DNA from: Dipetalonema caudispina
Lineage: Eukaryota; Nematoda; Chromadorea; Rhabditida; Onchocercidae
DNA length: 64,000 nucleotides
Assembly (NCBI GenBank): GCA_013365325.1
Contig: JABVXV010000251.1
Location: 1 to 64,000 of the forward strand
Direction of reading: 5' to 3'
A program made the translations under genes and the position numbers. The notes beneath the pieces are model-generated. The model ran no database searches, was not told where the DNA came from, and was given only the letters and a program-made list of their open reading frames with translations. Positions 53,801-64,000 of the stretch are shown piece by piece. Each line of letters opens with the position of its first letter. Within the stretch, counting starts at the first letter, position 1.

Positions 53801-54330
53801 TTGATCGGAATCCGTTTTCATCCCTTTCCCTCTTCTCTGTAATCAAATTTATTTTTTCTGTTGCTTACTGCCTGACGTCCGTTAATAACAAGCTTCATCT
53901 TCCGGAGAGCGTCTATTGTTCAGTCATTTATTCCTTGATACAGTCTGTACTTAGCTATCACAACTTCAAGACAACAGTGGCCTAAAATTAAAAAAGGACG
54001 AATTTTAGGACAGAGTTCAAATCTCTAACTTATAAAAACAGTAGGCCTGGTATTAGTTCCGGAAATGACTGGCTTTCATTTCTATTCTCTTTTATTAATT
54101 GTTTGTTTTTATCTCCCAATCAGTGATGAAAAAACTTTGCAATTGTACACTCCCAATTTAAATCTACGATGTAATTATTAATTTGATTTCGTTTTTATGT
54201 TACAGTTTTGATCATTTTAATTTTTTTGCTCATTTCGGATTTTGTGTTTTACATGACCTACACGTTTCGTTTTCCGCTGATCTAGCAGTAACAACTATGA
54301 CATTCACTGAACGTTTTCATTCCAGATGCG
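50900..54330. other. 3.4 kb intergenic, no supported gene
   Basis: It includes the LAMTOR1 upstream region, with a comparatively GC-rich patch around 51420-51530 (CCCCGGG, CCCACCCACC), and a long T/C-rich run near 52010-52380. A short minus-strand frame at about 51042-50957 after TTTTACAG starts MDIGDYIFLVPV but does not join LAMTOR1 in phase. Confidence 0.5.
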
Positions 54331-55724
54331 ATGTTTCGATGCTTCACGTTATCGTTACTGTTGCCCGTGATAACTAGTGATATGTTATATACCAATGATA
54401 TAAATCGTGCACAGCCACTTTGTAATGATGCTACTAAATGCGACTATAGCGCCACTTCAGTTCTCTTTTCCTCTCCGGGAGTCAACAATCTAATTCCGAG
54501 TCACTCCGTTACCGGTTATTATCTTTTCCGATTGTTTTAGTTTTTCATTACGAATTTATGGATTATCTGTGGAATAGAATACGCTACTTACAATCATTTT
54601 CATTAAACCTTATTAACAGAACAGAAAAATGTTGGAAATCTAAACCAGAAGTTTGCGATTCCTGGGATAGGAATAGAAAGATTGGGATTGATGTAGATGC
54701 AGTAACTATATTGGAATAGTTGTATTGATAAATTTATAATTTAATTAATATCATATTTCAGTAATGGAAAGTAGACAGCAAATATCATTATATAATTTGT
54801 GGTCGTACCTGCTCTATCGATGGAGTGTCGTGCTATATTTCGTACCATTAATCGTCATAATACTGTGTAAATGTAAAATAATCAATTGTGATGTACGACT
54901 CATTTACGGTAATATGCCTGATGATTTTGTGTAGTTTACTTTTCTGGTAACATTTTTGATAATTTCATAATTTGCCAACTAATAGAATTGTCCATCAAAT
55001 ATGTAAAAAATAATAATGTATTCCATTCTTAATTCTTTGCACTTTATAGCATTTGACGCTTTAAAGTAGTTTGATCTGAAAGTTCCATCCACCATTCATT
55101 TCTTTCTTTCAAGATATATGATAGATGAGGGAGCATAATGAATGATAAGAAGTTCCATATTCGATTTCACATTTGTCGCTACTTTAATTAATCAAAGAAA
55201 AATATCACTTAAAAATGAAATATTCTCTTCTGTGTGATAAATTACGTGTGCGACGTTTATTTGTAGAAGCTTGTCCAGAAGGAACGAAATGCATCATACG
55301 GAAGGAGAAGAGGGTCATCTTTCGCATAATTATCAAGGAGTATTATTTTACCGTGGGATTAACATCAGTTATTCTGGTGCGTTTAACGTAGTCTGATCTG
55401 AATCTTCTCTCCTTCCTCTTTTTTCCCTCTTTCTTTTCTTTTTGTCTTAAATGATGAAATGGAAAAGAAAGGGAATCATTCTGCAAATAAAATTTGAATA
55501 TTGGAATAATCACATGCGCACGAGTGAAACGGATGTTTGTATATGCTTTCTTTGTGAATCAATTCGATTGTCACTTTGTTTTGTCCTCAAGTTTCTCTAA
55601 CACTTGTCTCCAATTATTTCTGAGATCTTTTTGCTTGATGCAAATATTGTAGCAGTAGGTTTCTCAGCAGGTCACATTCATCAGGAGTGACAACGGTAAG
55701 AGCCAATGGCGAACATCCTATTGA
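54331..55724 (+). CDS. Tentative small membrane protein
   Basis: Proposed exons 54331-54514, 54762-54908, 55267-55376 and possibly 55668-55724 join in phase. The first begins MFRCFTLSLLLPVITS, a plausible signal peptide, followed by a short ectodomain with CNDATKC. The second encodes a hydrophobic helix RWSVVLYFVPLIVIIL next to Cys/Lys (CKCKIINC). The third carries ACPEGTKCIIRKEKR and a second hydrophobic stretch YYFTVGLTSVIL. The exon 2/3 join is the best supported (GTAATA donor, TTTGTAG acceptor). Exon 1 has alternative donors, for example at 54422. A second exon-like frame at 54620-54701 (EKCWKSKPEVCDSWD) and another at 55687-55790 (NGEHPIDKESRKPLVS) do not fit the phase and may belong to a different isoform or gene. 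No family recognised. Confidence 0.33.
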
Positions 55725-56095
55725 TAAGGAATCAAGAAAACCTTTAGTCTCAAAAAACCATCGGTCATCACTCAAATTATCGAGAAGATTTTTTGGTGTC
55801 CAGACTTATGGATACTTATCATTTTTCTGCGAATTTGTTACATTTTTGCTCGAAACACAATTTTTTGAATTATTTCAGAGTTCCAAGTTCAATTTTGAAT
55901 TTAAAATTTTCCACTCAACTTCAGAAAGCTAAATTTGTTATGTTTTTTCTAAGAATGTCAGTATACCGTTTCCTCTATCCACTTTCACATATTACATACT
56001 GATATCACAAACGAGATCACTTGCAAATATCAGTCAATTAAAACATTTTCGACTGAAATAAATTTGGCTGGATTCATGCATAATTTAACCGACAG
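55725..56095. other. Short intergenic gap
   Basis: It holds the 3' side of the calcium-sensor gene (minus) and the end of the tentative membrane protein (plus). The open frame 55687-55932 overlaps its left edge. Nothing else is supported. Confidence 0.4.
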
Positions 56096-59000
56096 TTAAT
56101 TCTGAGATACAGTTAACATTGTAGATTCTGTCTGGGAGTATTCCCGGTACATATCCCGAGAAATCTGATAATCTGCTAAATTAAGATGCGTTATTTCACT
56201 AAGAATCGCATTAATATTAGTGGCAAATGGGAAATTGAGAAATTTGTCAAATTTTTTCCCTTTTTTCTCTTTCTTTTTTAATAATAATGAGAAGCACATT
56301 TGTGCAAAGATATGATGCATATCATTTCTTTCTTCGTTTTCCCATTATAGGTGAAATTGCGCAACTGTGAACAATAACAATTTTGAGGGTTCACGAAATT
56401 AAATCGTTTTCGTTTTCGAATTACGCTATGTTACCGTATTTTTAAGCGCATGAATGATTTCATGAAAATTGGATCCAAACATCCACTTTGCTGGAAAACA
56501 AAGGAATTGAATTTCATTTAAAATCCAGCCTTATGTCAATCATTTTCTTTCGAATTTAAAAAGACTAATCTTTGAATTGTTATCAAGAATTTTTTCTGTC
56601 TTATCATGTCTTTTAGCTAAGCTTTCCAGCAAATTTGGATAAATTTAATGGATAGACAAGTGAGCAAACTGATAAAAAAGCTACCACACTTGGCATTTAT
56701 ACTAATCTTAGTACTATTTGGGAATAATATGCAAAAGATATACCTGAAAAAAGTTGACGAAATCAGACTTGCAGATATAACCATTGCCATCCTTGTCCAG
56801 TGCCTGTAATTGATTACAAAGCTATCGTATTTCTCTCGAAAGTCATCCATTTATCACTAATATGAAAACTTAGAAGTTTTTATTTCATTACTGTTTAATC
56901 TCTTCCAATTAATTATTCAATTATCTTTTAGGGTGATGACAAGTTCAAGAGCAACAATACCTTGAATGTTCCATGAGACCGATGGATGGCAACATTTTGC
57001 AAAGCTGTATCGATCGTGTGAAAACCGCATTCAGATGTTTTGTTAATCTTTGATTTTTCAAGCACTGCTAATCGGAAAACCGATTTTACAAAAGCTACCA
57101 GATCCTGAAAGATATGAATCAGTTTCGGTCAAATGAATGTCGGAAGTCCTATTAGAGTGAGTACAATTACATCCCAATGGCTTAATGCATTCAATTTAAA
57201 ACAGTAAAGTTTTAAAAAAATTTAAATAGTAAAAGAAAACTTGGAAGCACAAAGATAAAAGCTATAACAAGGTTAATTGAATGATCAAAGTTAATTTTGG
57301 ACCTCAAACATTAGCCTTAACAAAAGTGCAACTCTTGATCAGATATTCTAAAAATGTTTGTAAAGCTCATACAGCCTCTGTGATAGCTTCAACATCGGAA
57401 CCCTTGATCATCCGTATTGTCCAGATTGCATTTGCTTCCGGTGTTGGCAAACAGAGCAATGCCATTGATTCCATCAAGTCCTAAAAAGGAATATTTTAAT
57501 ACAGACAAGATCTCATTCTTGATTTTTCTCTAATTTTATTAGAAAACAGAAGCGTATTAAACCTTGCGTCAATTGCTTCTACAATACTCTTTTACATGAC
57601 ATGAATTATTCAGAAATGCTTGGAATAGATCGGTGCTAAAATAATTGCGTTTTTGAACCGTGAATTTCAAGCCATTATAATTTTTATTTCAAGCCACAAG
57701 TCATTATGAATGATCGCAAGTACGTTTTTATTAATTAAAGGAAGTGCTAACAAGAAATAAGTTTGTTCATTTGCGGTAGCAAAGAAACCCAAACATTACG
57801 ATACGATGAACTCTTTTTTACAGTTAACCGAATAAGGAAAGGTCAGATGAATTTTCATAAGAAGCAATAAAAAGCGACTTTTTATTGCTTCTTCTGAGAC
57901 GATGATTTTTTCGATTATCGGTTTATCGGAGGATGTTAATATGGCTGACGTTGAGTTCTTGGCAACTTATGGTGTAGTTGCGGATCAAAGTTGACGATTA
58001 TTGTTAGTTGGTCATCTCATTTCCGATGATCGGTCACTGCATTTTTAATCTTGAAAACCTTTGTATCTACAAGGATTCTTGGACCATTTTTGCACCTTCT
58101 TTTAGCAAGCCCGAGATTAAATGTTTCGCCAGTGTTTTAGTGGCCTTCACACTTCAAGCTCAAAAAAAGAAAGAGTCGAAGTTGCTTTATGTCTAAATTA
58201 TTTCCTTAATGTAAAATATGTATGGAATATTAGCAAGTAATAAGCCATCAGAAATAAAACATAAAGTTAAAAATGGTAATTAAAATGCTGTAAAATTGGG
58301 GCACATTTATTTGCAAATGCATCCCAAAGTAAAGATGCAAAGTTCAACGGTGCAAAAAGCACAACTGCTTTTGCACCAATCTAATAAATTGCTAATTCCA
58401 TACGTACTTACTATCTTTCGATTTTGATAGTCGAGCGATTTAAAATCAGTTAGTCCATTTCTCTTATTTTTGACTTTGACATCATTGGGAAGATGACACT
58501 TTTGTTACGCTGCATTCTTTCTGCTAATGAGATACTAGCTTGGATGGAAAATTCTCCAGTTTTAATTTTGCTAGCACAAAGTTCAAAACAGGATAAATTT
58601 TAGCACCTGAAAGGTCATTTCCTCTTTACCATTAGCGAACGCTGTGAACAGTCTCAGGATGTACTCTTCATCGAGACACGATGGGAAATAGGAACCAAAC
58701 ATTTTCTTAAATTTAGCTACGCGCATTCTGCCTGTCGGACATTCCTGCATCTATTTCATGGTTATTGACAAGATGTAATCATTGACACTGATAAGATATA
58801 AGAATATTGAAAATATAAGTGCCTACCTCAAGCGTCAAACTGTTTCATCACAACACGTAATCATGGCAGGTTACGCCACTACAGTAACCTTCTTCACCTT
58901 CCTGATATTCTGCTATACTATTTGCTTCTCCTATTCACCTAAAGTTTTTGTAAGTAAGTGCCTAATGAAAGAATAAAACGAACATTCTTGAACTTAGAAT

Positions 59001-59121
59001 ACATATATTTGATATATTTGCAACTGAATGCATTCTTCGTAAATTTGCGTAATTCGTCGATTGTTGGTGGCTGAATGTTTGCCTCCCACTTCATTATTTC
59101 AGCCGATTCATCGGATTCCAT
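56096..59121 (-). CDS. Neuronal calcium sensor / KChIP-like EF-hand protein
   Basis: Six phase-0 exons on the minus strand: 59121-58984, 58744-58607, 57480-57373, 57104-56961, 56803-56744 and 56164-56096, giving 218 residues. Every junction falls between codons. Exon 1 ends in a helix IKYMYSKFKN, which continues into exon 2 ECPTGRM, the same order as the pseudo-EF1 of NCS/recoverin/KChIP proteins (helix, then FKNECPSG). Exon 3 (TFQ/DLMESMALLCLPTPEANAIW) corresponds to EF2 but lacks a usable loop. Exon 5 holds one canonical loop, DKDGNGYICKSD, followed by FVNFFQ. The last exon (ISRDMYREYSQTES..) is the least certain. There is no Met-Gly, so it is unlikely to be myristoylated, which is KChIP-like rather than NCS-1-like. 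Expected role: calcium-dependent modulation of a channel or receptor in neurons (inference). Start ATG lies 2 nt after a TTTGTAG acceptor, suggesting spliced-leader addition. Confidence 0.72.
57859..57893. repeat. Perfect 16-bp-stem hairpin in a calcium-sensor intron
   Basis: The arms AAGAAGCAATAAAAAG and CTTTTTATTGCTTCTT (57859-57874 and 57878-57893) are separated by 3 nt. It lies in the intron between exons 2 and 3. Confidence 0.85.
58349..58377. repeat. Short inverted repeat in the same intron
   Basis: GGTGCAAAAAGCA and TGCTTTTGCACC pair with one bulged A around a 4-nt loop. This is the second hairpin within about 500 bp in this intron. Confidence 0.75.
58863..58949 (+). CDS. Possible first exon of a small secreted protein, antisense within calcium-sensor intron 1
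   Basis: An ATG opens 29 codons with signal-peptide character: MAGYATTVTFFTFLIFCYTI, then CFSYSPKVF. The exon ends at a strong GTAAGTAAG donor in phase 0. The sequence is more GC-rich and codon-like than nearby introns. The partner exon is unknown: an in-phase acceptor at 59654 leads to GNLEMGEKNFNFPF and a stop at 59720-59722, and another candidate lies antisense to calcium-sensor exon 1. It could be a chance frame. Confidence 0.25.
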
Positions 59122-62100
59122 TGCTACAAACAAGTAGAAAGGCATATTTATTGTTTAATAAATAAATCTTCATGATCTGAGTGAGTTGACAAAATTTGAG
59201 CGAAATTAAAATTAATTCTTGATCTCATACTATCTTACTATTTCATAAAATGCACGCAGAAATTTCCCTTCTATATAATATAAACATTTTGTTCATTAAG
59301 TAAAACTGAAAAGCATTTCCGCTTACTGGCTGAAGCATTGCACGGAATTTGAGGCAAAATGTATACAAACAATTGACAAAGTTTGTTACATAATCGCTTG
59401 GAAATTTCAAATTTTAGAAGAAATTTTGTTTCGTGCTAGGAAAGGAAACTTCCGATATTGTAAGCGTAGGGAAATGTACATAATATCATATTTCATAAAT
59501 TATCTAATTTGAATGAAAAATCAATGATGTTCTCAATGTTTCAAACATATCTATTCAGCTAAATATTATGAGAAATTTTATTGATTAATATAGTAATCAA
59601 ACATGAAATATGCATTTGTGATTTGTTTATTAGATGAATATTTAGGGCAACTTAGAAATGGGTGAAAAAAATTTCAATTTCCCATTTTCAAACCCAAAAC
59701 AAAATTGCTGATTTTTTAAGCAGTGTTTGAAATCTCCTGATATGGTGATATGGTAATTTAAATATGTCGTTCACATAGTGATATTTTTTGCTTTATAATT
59801 TCAAATGTAATCTGAATCAGCCATCAAATGAAAGCTTTCATGCACTAGCAGAAAAAGTAGAAGTGGAAAGAAACGGTGGGAAGGAAAAGTAAACAGCTAA
59901 AGTATAAAATGAAAGCAGAGTTTTCGGTGAATTTAGCTTTGTGCTTCCATTGTTTCGGAAGAACAATAGAGCCTGTGAAAGAATTTTACTAGCAAAAATT
60001 TCCAAATGTGCGAACTTAAAATTTAGAGGAATAAATTTGAAATTTAAGATGAAATGGTTCTGTAGTATGCCACTAGATTCGTGAACAATTGTTGAAAACT
60101 AGAAAAATCTAACGACAATCCAACAATCTCAACCAATAAATCCATTTTCATTTAATTTAATAAACGATTAGGCTGTCAGGTAGTGTTCACATCATCGTTG
60201 GTTACCGTATAACCTGGCTTTGAAACCGAAATAAAATTTAAATTCGTTCAAAACAAATCTAATTTCTTTCCTTCACTTTATTTAACTCATTTGCCTACCA
60301 ATATTAAACACTTTAGATCTCTTAAACTATCTTCTTGTCAAGCATGAAACAATGAAAAATTGAGGGTCGAAAAGAAAAATTGAAATTAAGTGGTAATTTA
60401 TAGAGATTAAATTGACAGTTTACTGCCATAAAAATCATTGTGAAATGAAAAACTTCATTTTTTTCACAATAAATGTTAGCAAAATAAACGGTTTTTTTAA
60501 AAGATATGTTCTGAGAACAGGGCGATAAGTAAGTAACAATTGGACATATTACTGTGAAAGAGTTCAAATTTAGAGGATAAAAAAGGCAACAAGCAAAAGA
60601 AAGGATTCTTTAACTTCGCAGAAGTCAACATTCCTCAAAAATGTCTTCCTTATAATAATAATGAAAGCGATGGCAATTCGTTGTGAGAAACAAATGAATA
60701 AGTTAAAACATGAAGTGGAAATGAGAATTATTGTTCAAATAATCCTTCCTAACATTTCAAGAAAGATAAAATAAGTGGAAAAAACAAAAAGAGGAAATGA
60801 AGGAAGGAGAAAAATAAATGTGATATGGATGAGATTAATTCAAATCAGTAAATATGAGAATGGAGGATATGTGGCAAAAATCAAAGTTTAATGAATTTCG
60901 AAATGCTAACAGTGTTCAAATTTTCAAACGCAAAATTCCTCCTGATGGAGATATAACTTTATGTTGGGTAAAAGTTTAAGTTAGCACTCTCATTTGAGCA
61001 ATCTAAAGTGCCAAACATTTTAATTATTTACTTGAATACATTCTACTGCCACAAATTGGAAAGAAGCAGTCTTTAGTATGATAGTTAAAAAATATATGTC
61101 ATTCAGCCAATGGCACTTTGATTATTCTTTTTGATTATTCTTCCGGTTTTAAAATTCTTATCATTTATTTGAATCTCTGAAGCGCATAGGGTTAAATCTG
61201 AATGATTTATTTATTTTTTGGTTGCTTTCAAAACAAATATACTTATTTATGTAATCTTGATGAGCACAAAATTTTCCACTCCATGATTCGCAGATAAATT
61301 TCCTGATTTGCATTCTATTTTTCGATTTGTAAGATGTGATCAATCTCAATTTTTAGAAAAACTTGCAATTCTTTATAATTTATGATATGAATAGATTGAA
61401 TTACTAATATGTGAGAAAGTAACGGGGCTGTTAAGAAGGAAATCAGTAAGTGAGAGAATTATTTGTATGAAATTTGAGAATGAGTGAGGTTGTCTCAGCT
61501 GTATTAGTTTGAAATAATTCAGTTTAATCAATTATGGTTTTGACGCTGTGTTAATAAAAAAATAAGTGTTGAGCTGCAAATATTAATTCCACGATGTTGC
61601 CACAGTAAATTGATAGGAAATTCAAAAGCAAAAATTGAGAGCGAAAAAAGACAGACTGGTGACAAAGAAATGACAAATTTCAAGTTTCAGGTACATCTAC
61701 TTGAATTAATAAATTGAAATATGCATTAACTTGAAGATTTTACTTCTTATTTCGTTTCTTATCCAATGTAAGATGATAGATCTGTTTTGAAAATTAATCA
61801 AGAGCACAGCTTGTCATAATAAAACTGAAATTCTACCGTAAAAAACAAGGAATTCTAGAAACTTGCTAAGAATATTTTCACGAAGATGTTTATATTCATA
61901 GAGTCGCTTCTAAGAAGAAAAATTGTAGAAGCAACATTTAGAATTATAGTTAATGGGCATGATTGATATTTCGGGAGTAATTGTATAAATTAAAAGCCAA
62001 TGAGAAGTTTTCTGCGCCTAATCCTGAAAAATACAAACTTATATGTTAATGTTGACATCTTTTTCTCTTAAAAGATGTCAACATTAATGGGTATTTTGAT

Positions 62101-62389
62101 TTATTGTAAAACATATTTCTGCAAATTTTTTTTTATGCTTAACTTTGCTATGCTTAACTAAAACGAATGAAGGGCTCTATGAAGTGAAACCAAACAGGAC
62201 GAAATGTACAGATTAAGGAAGTGATGAATTACTACTTTATAACCATAAACCATATCCATAATCATCGACAATAATACCAAAAATTGTAGGGAATACGGTT
62301 ATCTTTGGTTGAAATGAAACAGATAGCAATAATTGTCTAAATTTCACTTCTAATACATTTTACAAATTTGATCATTTCTGATTACTTTA
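59122..62389. other. 3.3 kb without a supported gene
   Basis: AT-rich with poly-A and poly-T runs. Frames of at most 81 codons (for example 60322-60567, -) lack motifs. One strong hairpin at 62046-62087 is listed separately. Confidence 0.5.
62046..62087. repeat. Perfect 18-bp-stem hairpin with 6-nt loop
   Basis: The arms TTAATGTTGACATCTTTT (62046-62063) and AAAAGATGTCAACATTAA (62070-62087) are exact reverse complements around TCTCTT. The next outward positions could form G-T wobbles only. It is intergenic, with no gene nearby. Confidence 0.9.
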
Positions 62390-62668
62390 TTATGGCAGGA
62401 GGAGGAGATCGGTGTGAATTATAATGAAATTATAACTGCTCTTAAGGTCAGCTATCAAGATTTTGTGAAAAATATTAAGCACTATTACAGCAGTGTATGA
62501 AATAACGGATACATTGGATAGTATTGACCAAGTGTAGTACGCTAATCTGATGCAAGCAAAACTCCTTTAACTTACCAACTCTTTTTATTAAATTCTGTAC
62601 ATTGGGAAGCCAAATGACATCTTCAACTTCTCGAATGTAAAGCAGAAGGATGTTTGCAAATATCGAGA
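62390..62668 (-). CDS. Weak candidate: last two exons of a minus-strand gene
   Basis: An open segment 62668-62576 (ANILLLYIREVEDVIWLPN..) ends in an optimal G/GTAAGT donor. A following segment 62451-62390 after GATAG is in phase and ends in a stop after HTDLLLLP. No start codon or upstream exon could be found before the window edge, and no family is recognised. Confidence 0.18.
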
Positions 62669-64000
62669 CTAATGTTGATCAATATTAATGGGGATTATAA
62701 ACTGATGATAAATAATGATATTCTGCTTAATCAGTATTTAAATCAACGGGAAAGGAATCAAAAAGTAATGATGTCAGTTTGAAATAGCAAAAGGCAAAAT
62801 ATCGATCGATTAAATGTTATCGATGAAATGAAAAAAGTTATGAGTGGTCGTAATTCAGGAAAAACTCTTGAAAGTGCAGGAGATATGATTTATGAGAAGG
62901 AAGAGAGAAGGAGGCATTTTCTTCACTCTTTTCCCTTCCACAGAAAACGCAAAGTGAGAGGAATCCAGTAGATCGATGAAGTTTGGTTCAGTAGACTATT
63001 TCCAATGTTAGCATTAGAAATTTGTGTGATACCTTTCGTTGAATAATTAGAGAATACGAGGAATCAATGAAAAAAATGGAAAAGTGATTTTGGGAAAAAG
63101 ATTGTACTGATGAAGGAATTTGAGAGAGGAATATCGACTCACGTGGGCATCTAATAAACTAGAAACAGGTTAAATGAAAAGAATAAAATTGCCAAGAGAT
63201 CAATTAGGTAGATGAAATCAAGGGGGCAAATTTTCGCTTGGTTTTGATTTTTATAAATTAATTCTTGTAAATTGTAAATATATATTAAGGCTGTAAAAGC
63301 ATCTAAATGGATTTTTATCCGCAATAATTAAGTAGGATTTTCAAATGATTATTCAAACTCGAAAGTAGCAATTAGACTTGATAAATGAGAATTGATGTTG
63401 TAGGACAATGGGAGACATTAAATTTGATTTCGAAATGGTATTTACCACGAGAAAATATTTTTTTCTAGCTCCCAGCCAAGAAGAAGAGGCTTCTACCTCA
63501 ATATTTACAGCATGAAAAAAGAATACTATTGGGTGCCTCCACAAAAGAAAACTTTTGGTCTTAAATGAAGTCCATATAACCGGAAAGTGTGTTTCCGAAT
63601 ACTACAAATCTAACGATTAATCCTGCATTTTTGAAGCTGTGATTGATTGAAAAAGAATGGCTCGAATCAAAAAATTATTTGAATATAAGTGATGAAAGAA
63701 ATTTAAGCCTTATTTTTGTTATTTAACGATAAATCCCAGGAGAATCCACAGATCTCGGATACTAGAAAACTTACAAATAGGAAAACTAATGACTAGATGA
63801 TTTATTTAAGCATTTGAGGCCGTTCATATAACAGTAATCTTTTGTGATAAATGAAGCTGAGGTATGAACTAACTCTCCTGAATCTCAATAACGACCACTA
63901 TTTAACTTATTTGTTTCTCTAGCTGTTTTTCGAATAACTTTTCCAGCTTAAGTTATCAGGCTAGTTCTCAACATTTTGTGAAAAATCAATTTCGTGGCGA
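62669..64000. other. Window end, no supported feature
   Basis: AT-rich DNA with only short frames (63353-63544, -, 63 codons, no motif). Confidence 0.5.

Overview
The window looks like nuclear DNA of a nematode, most likely a spirurid or filarial-type worm; that placement is inference from style, not from a database match. It is strongly AT-rich. The genes are split into short exons (28-251 nt) by AT-rich introns of about 60-840 nt, with GT..AG borders and TTTCAG-like acceptors, and there are long gene-poor gaps with microsatellites. I see no bacterial operons, CRISPR array, tRNA, rRNA or transposase. The models below were built by hand, requiring every exon junction to keep the reading frame.

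Layout. 1-4160: an (AAT)n array and apparently empty DNA. 4161-7298 (+): a nine-exon, two-HMG-box protein resembling the N-terminal part of the rRNA transcription factor UBF. 7299-15902: gene-poor, with a (TTA)n array and a large CAA/CAG array. 15903-18288 (+): a complete five-exon class III metallophosphoesterase of the MPPED1/MPPED2 type. 19317-23636 (-): a complete ten-exon cytosolic HMG-CoA synthase, tail-to-tail with the phosphoesterase. 25124-26582 (+): a small signal-peptide, single-pass membrane protein, divergent from HMG-CoA synthase. 26583-40771: a 14 kb gene desert with a GTA/TAC-rich island, a GT/TATG microsatellite and a 43-bp direct repeat. 40772-44393 (+): a seven-exon, secretory-pathway protein with three Ly6/uPAR (three-finger) domains and a C-terminal hydrophobic segment. 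46300-48505 (+): an unrecognised small gene whose intron holds a miRNA-precursor-like hairpin. 48730-50899 (-): LAMTOR1/p18, the Ragulator membrane anchor. 54331-55724 (+): a tentative membrane protein. 56096-59121 (-): a neuronal-calcium-sensor/KChIP-like EF-hand protein with only one canonical calcium loop, with a small signal-peptide-like exon antisense inside its first intron. 59122-64000: mostly empty, with one perfect 18-bp-stem hairpin and one weak exon pair.

The genes do not form one pathway; this is an ordinary eukaryotic neighbourhood of housekeeping genes (mevalonate entry, lysosomal mTORC1 scaffold, nucleolar factor) and membrane or secreted proteins. I found no clear new multi-gene system. 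The items most worth checking are the triple-Ly6 protein, the intronic and intergenic hairpins, the GTA/TAC island, a GC-AG intron in HMG-CoA synthase, the LAMTOR1 start that lacks the usual Met-Gly, and the nested antisense exon.
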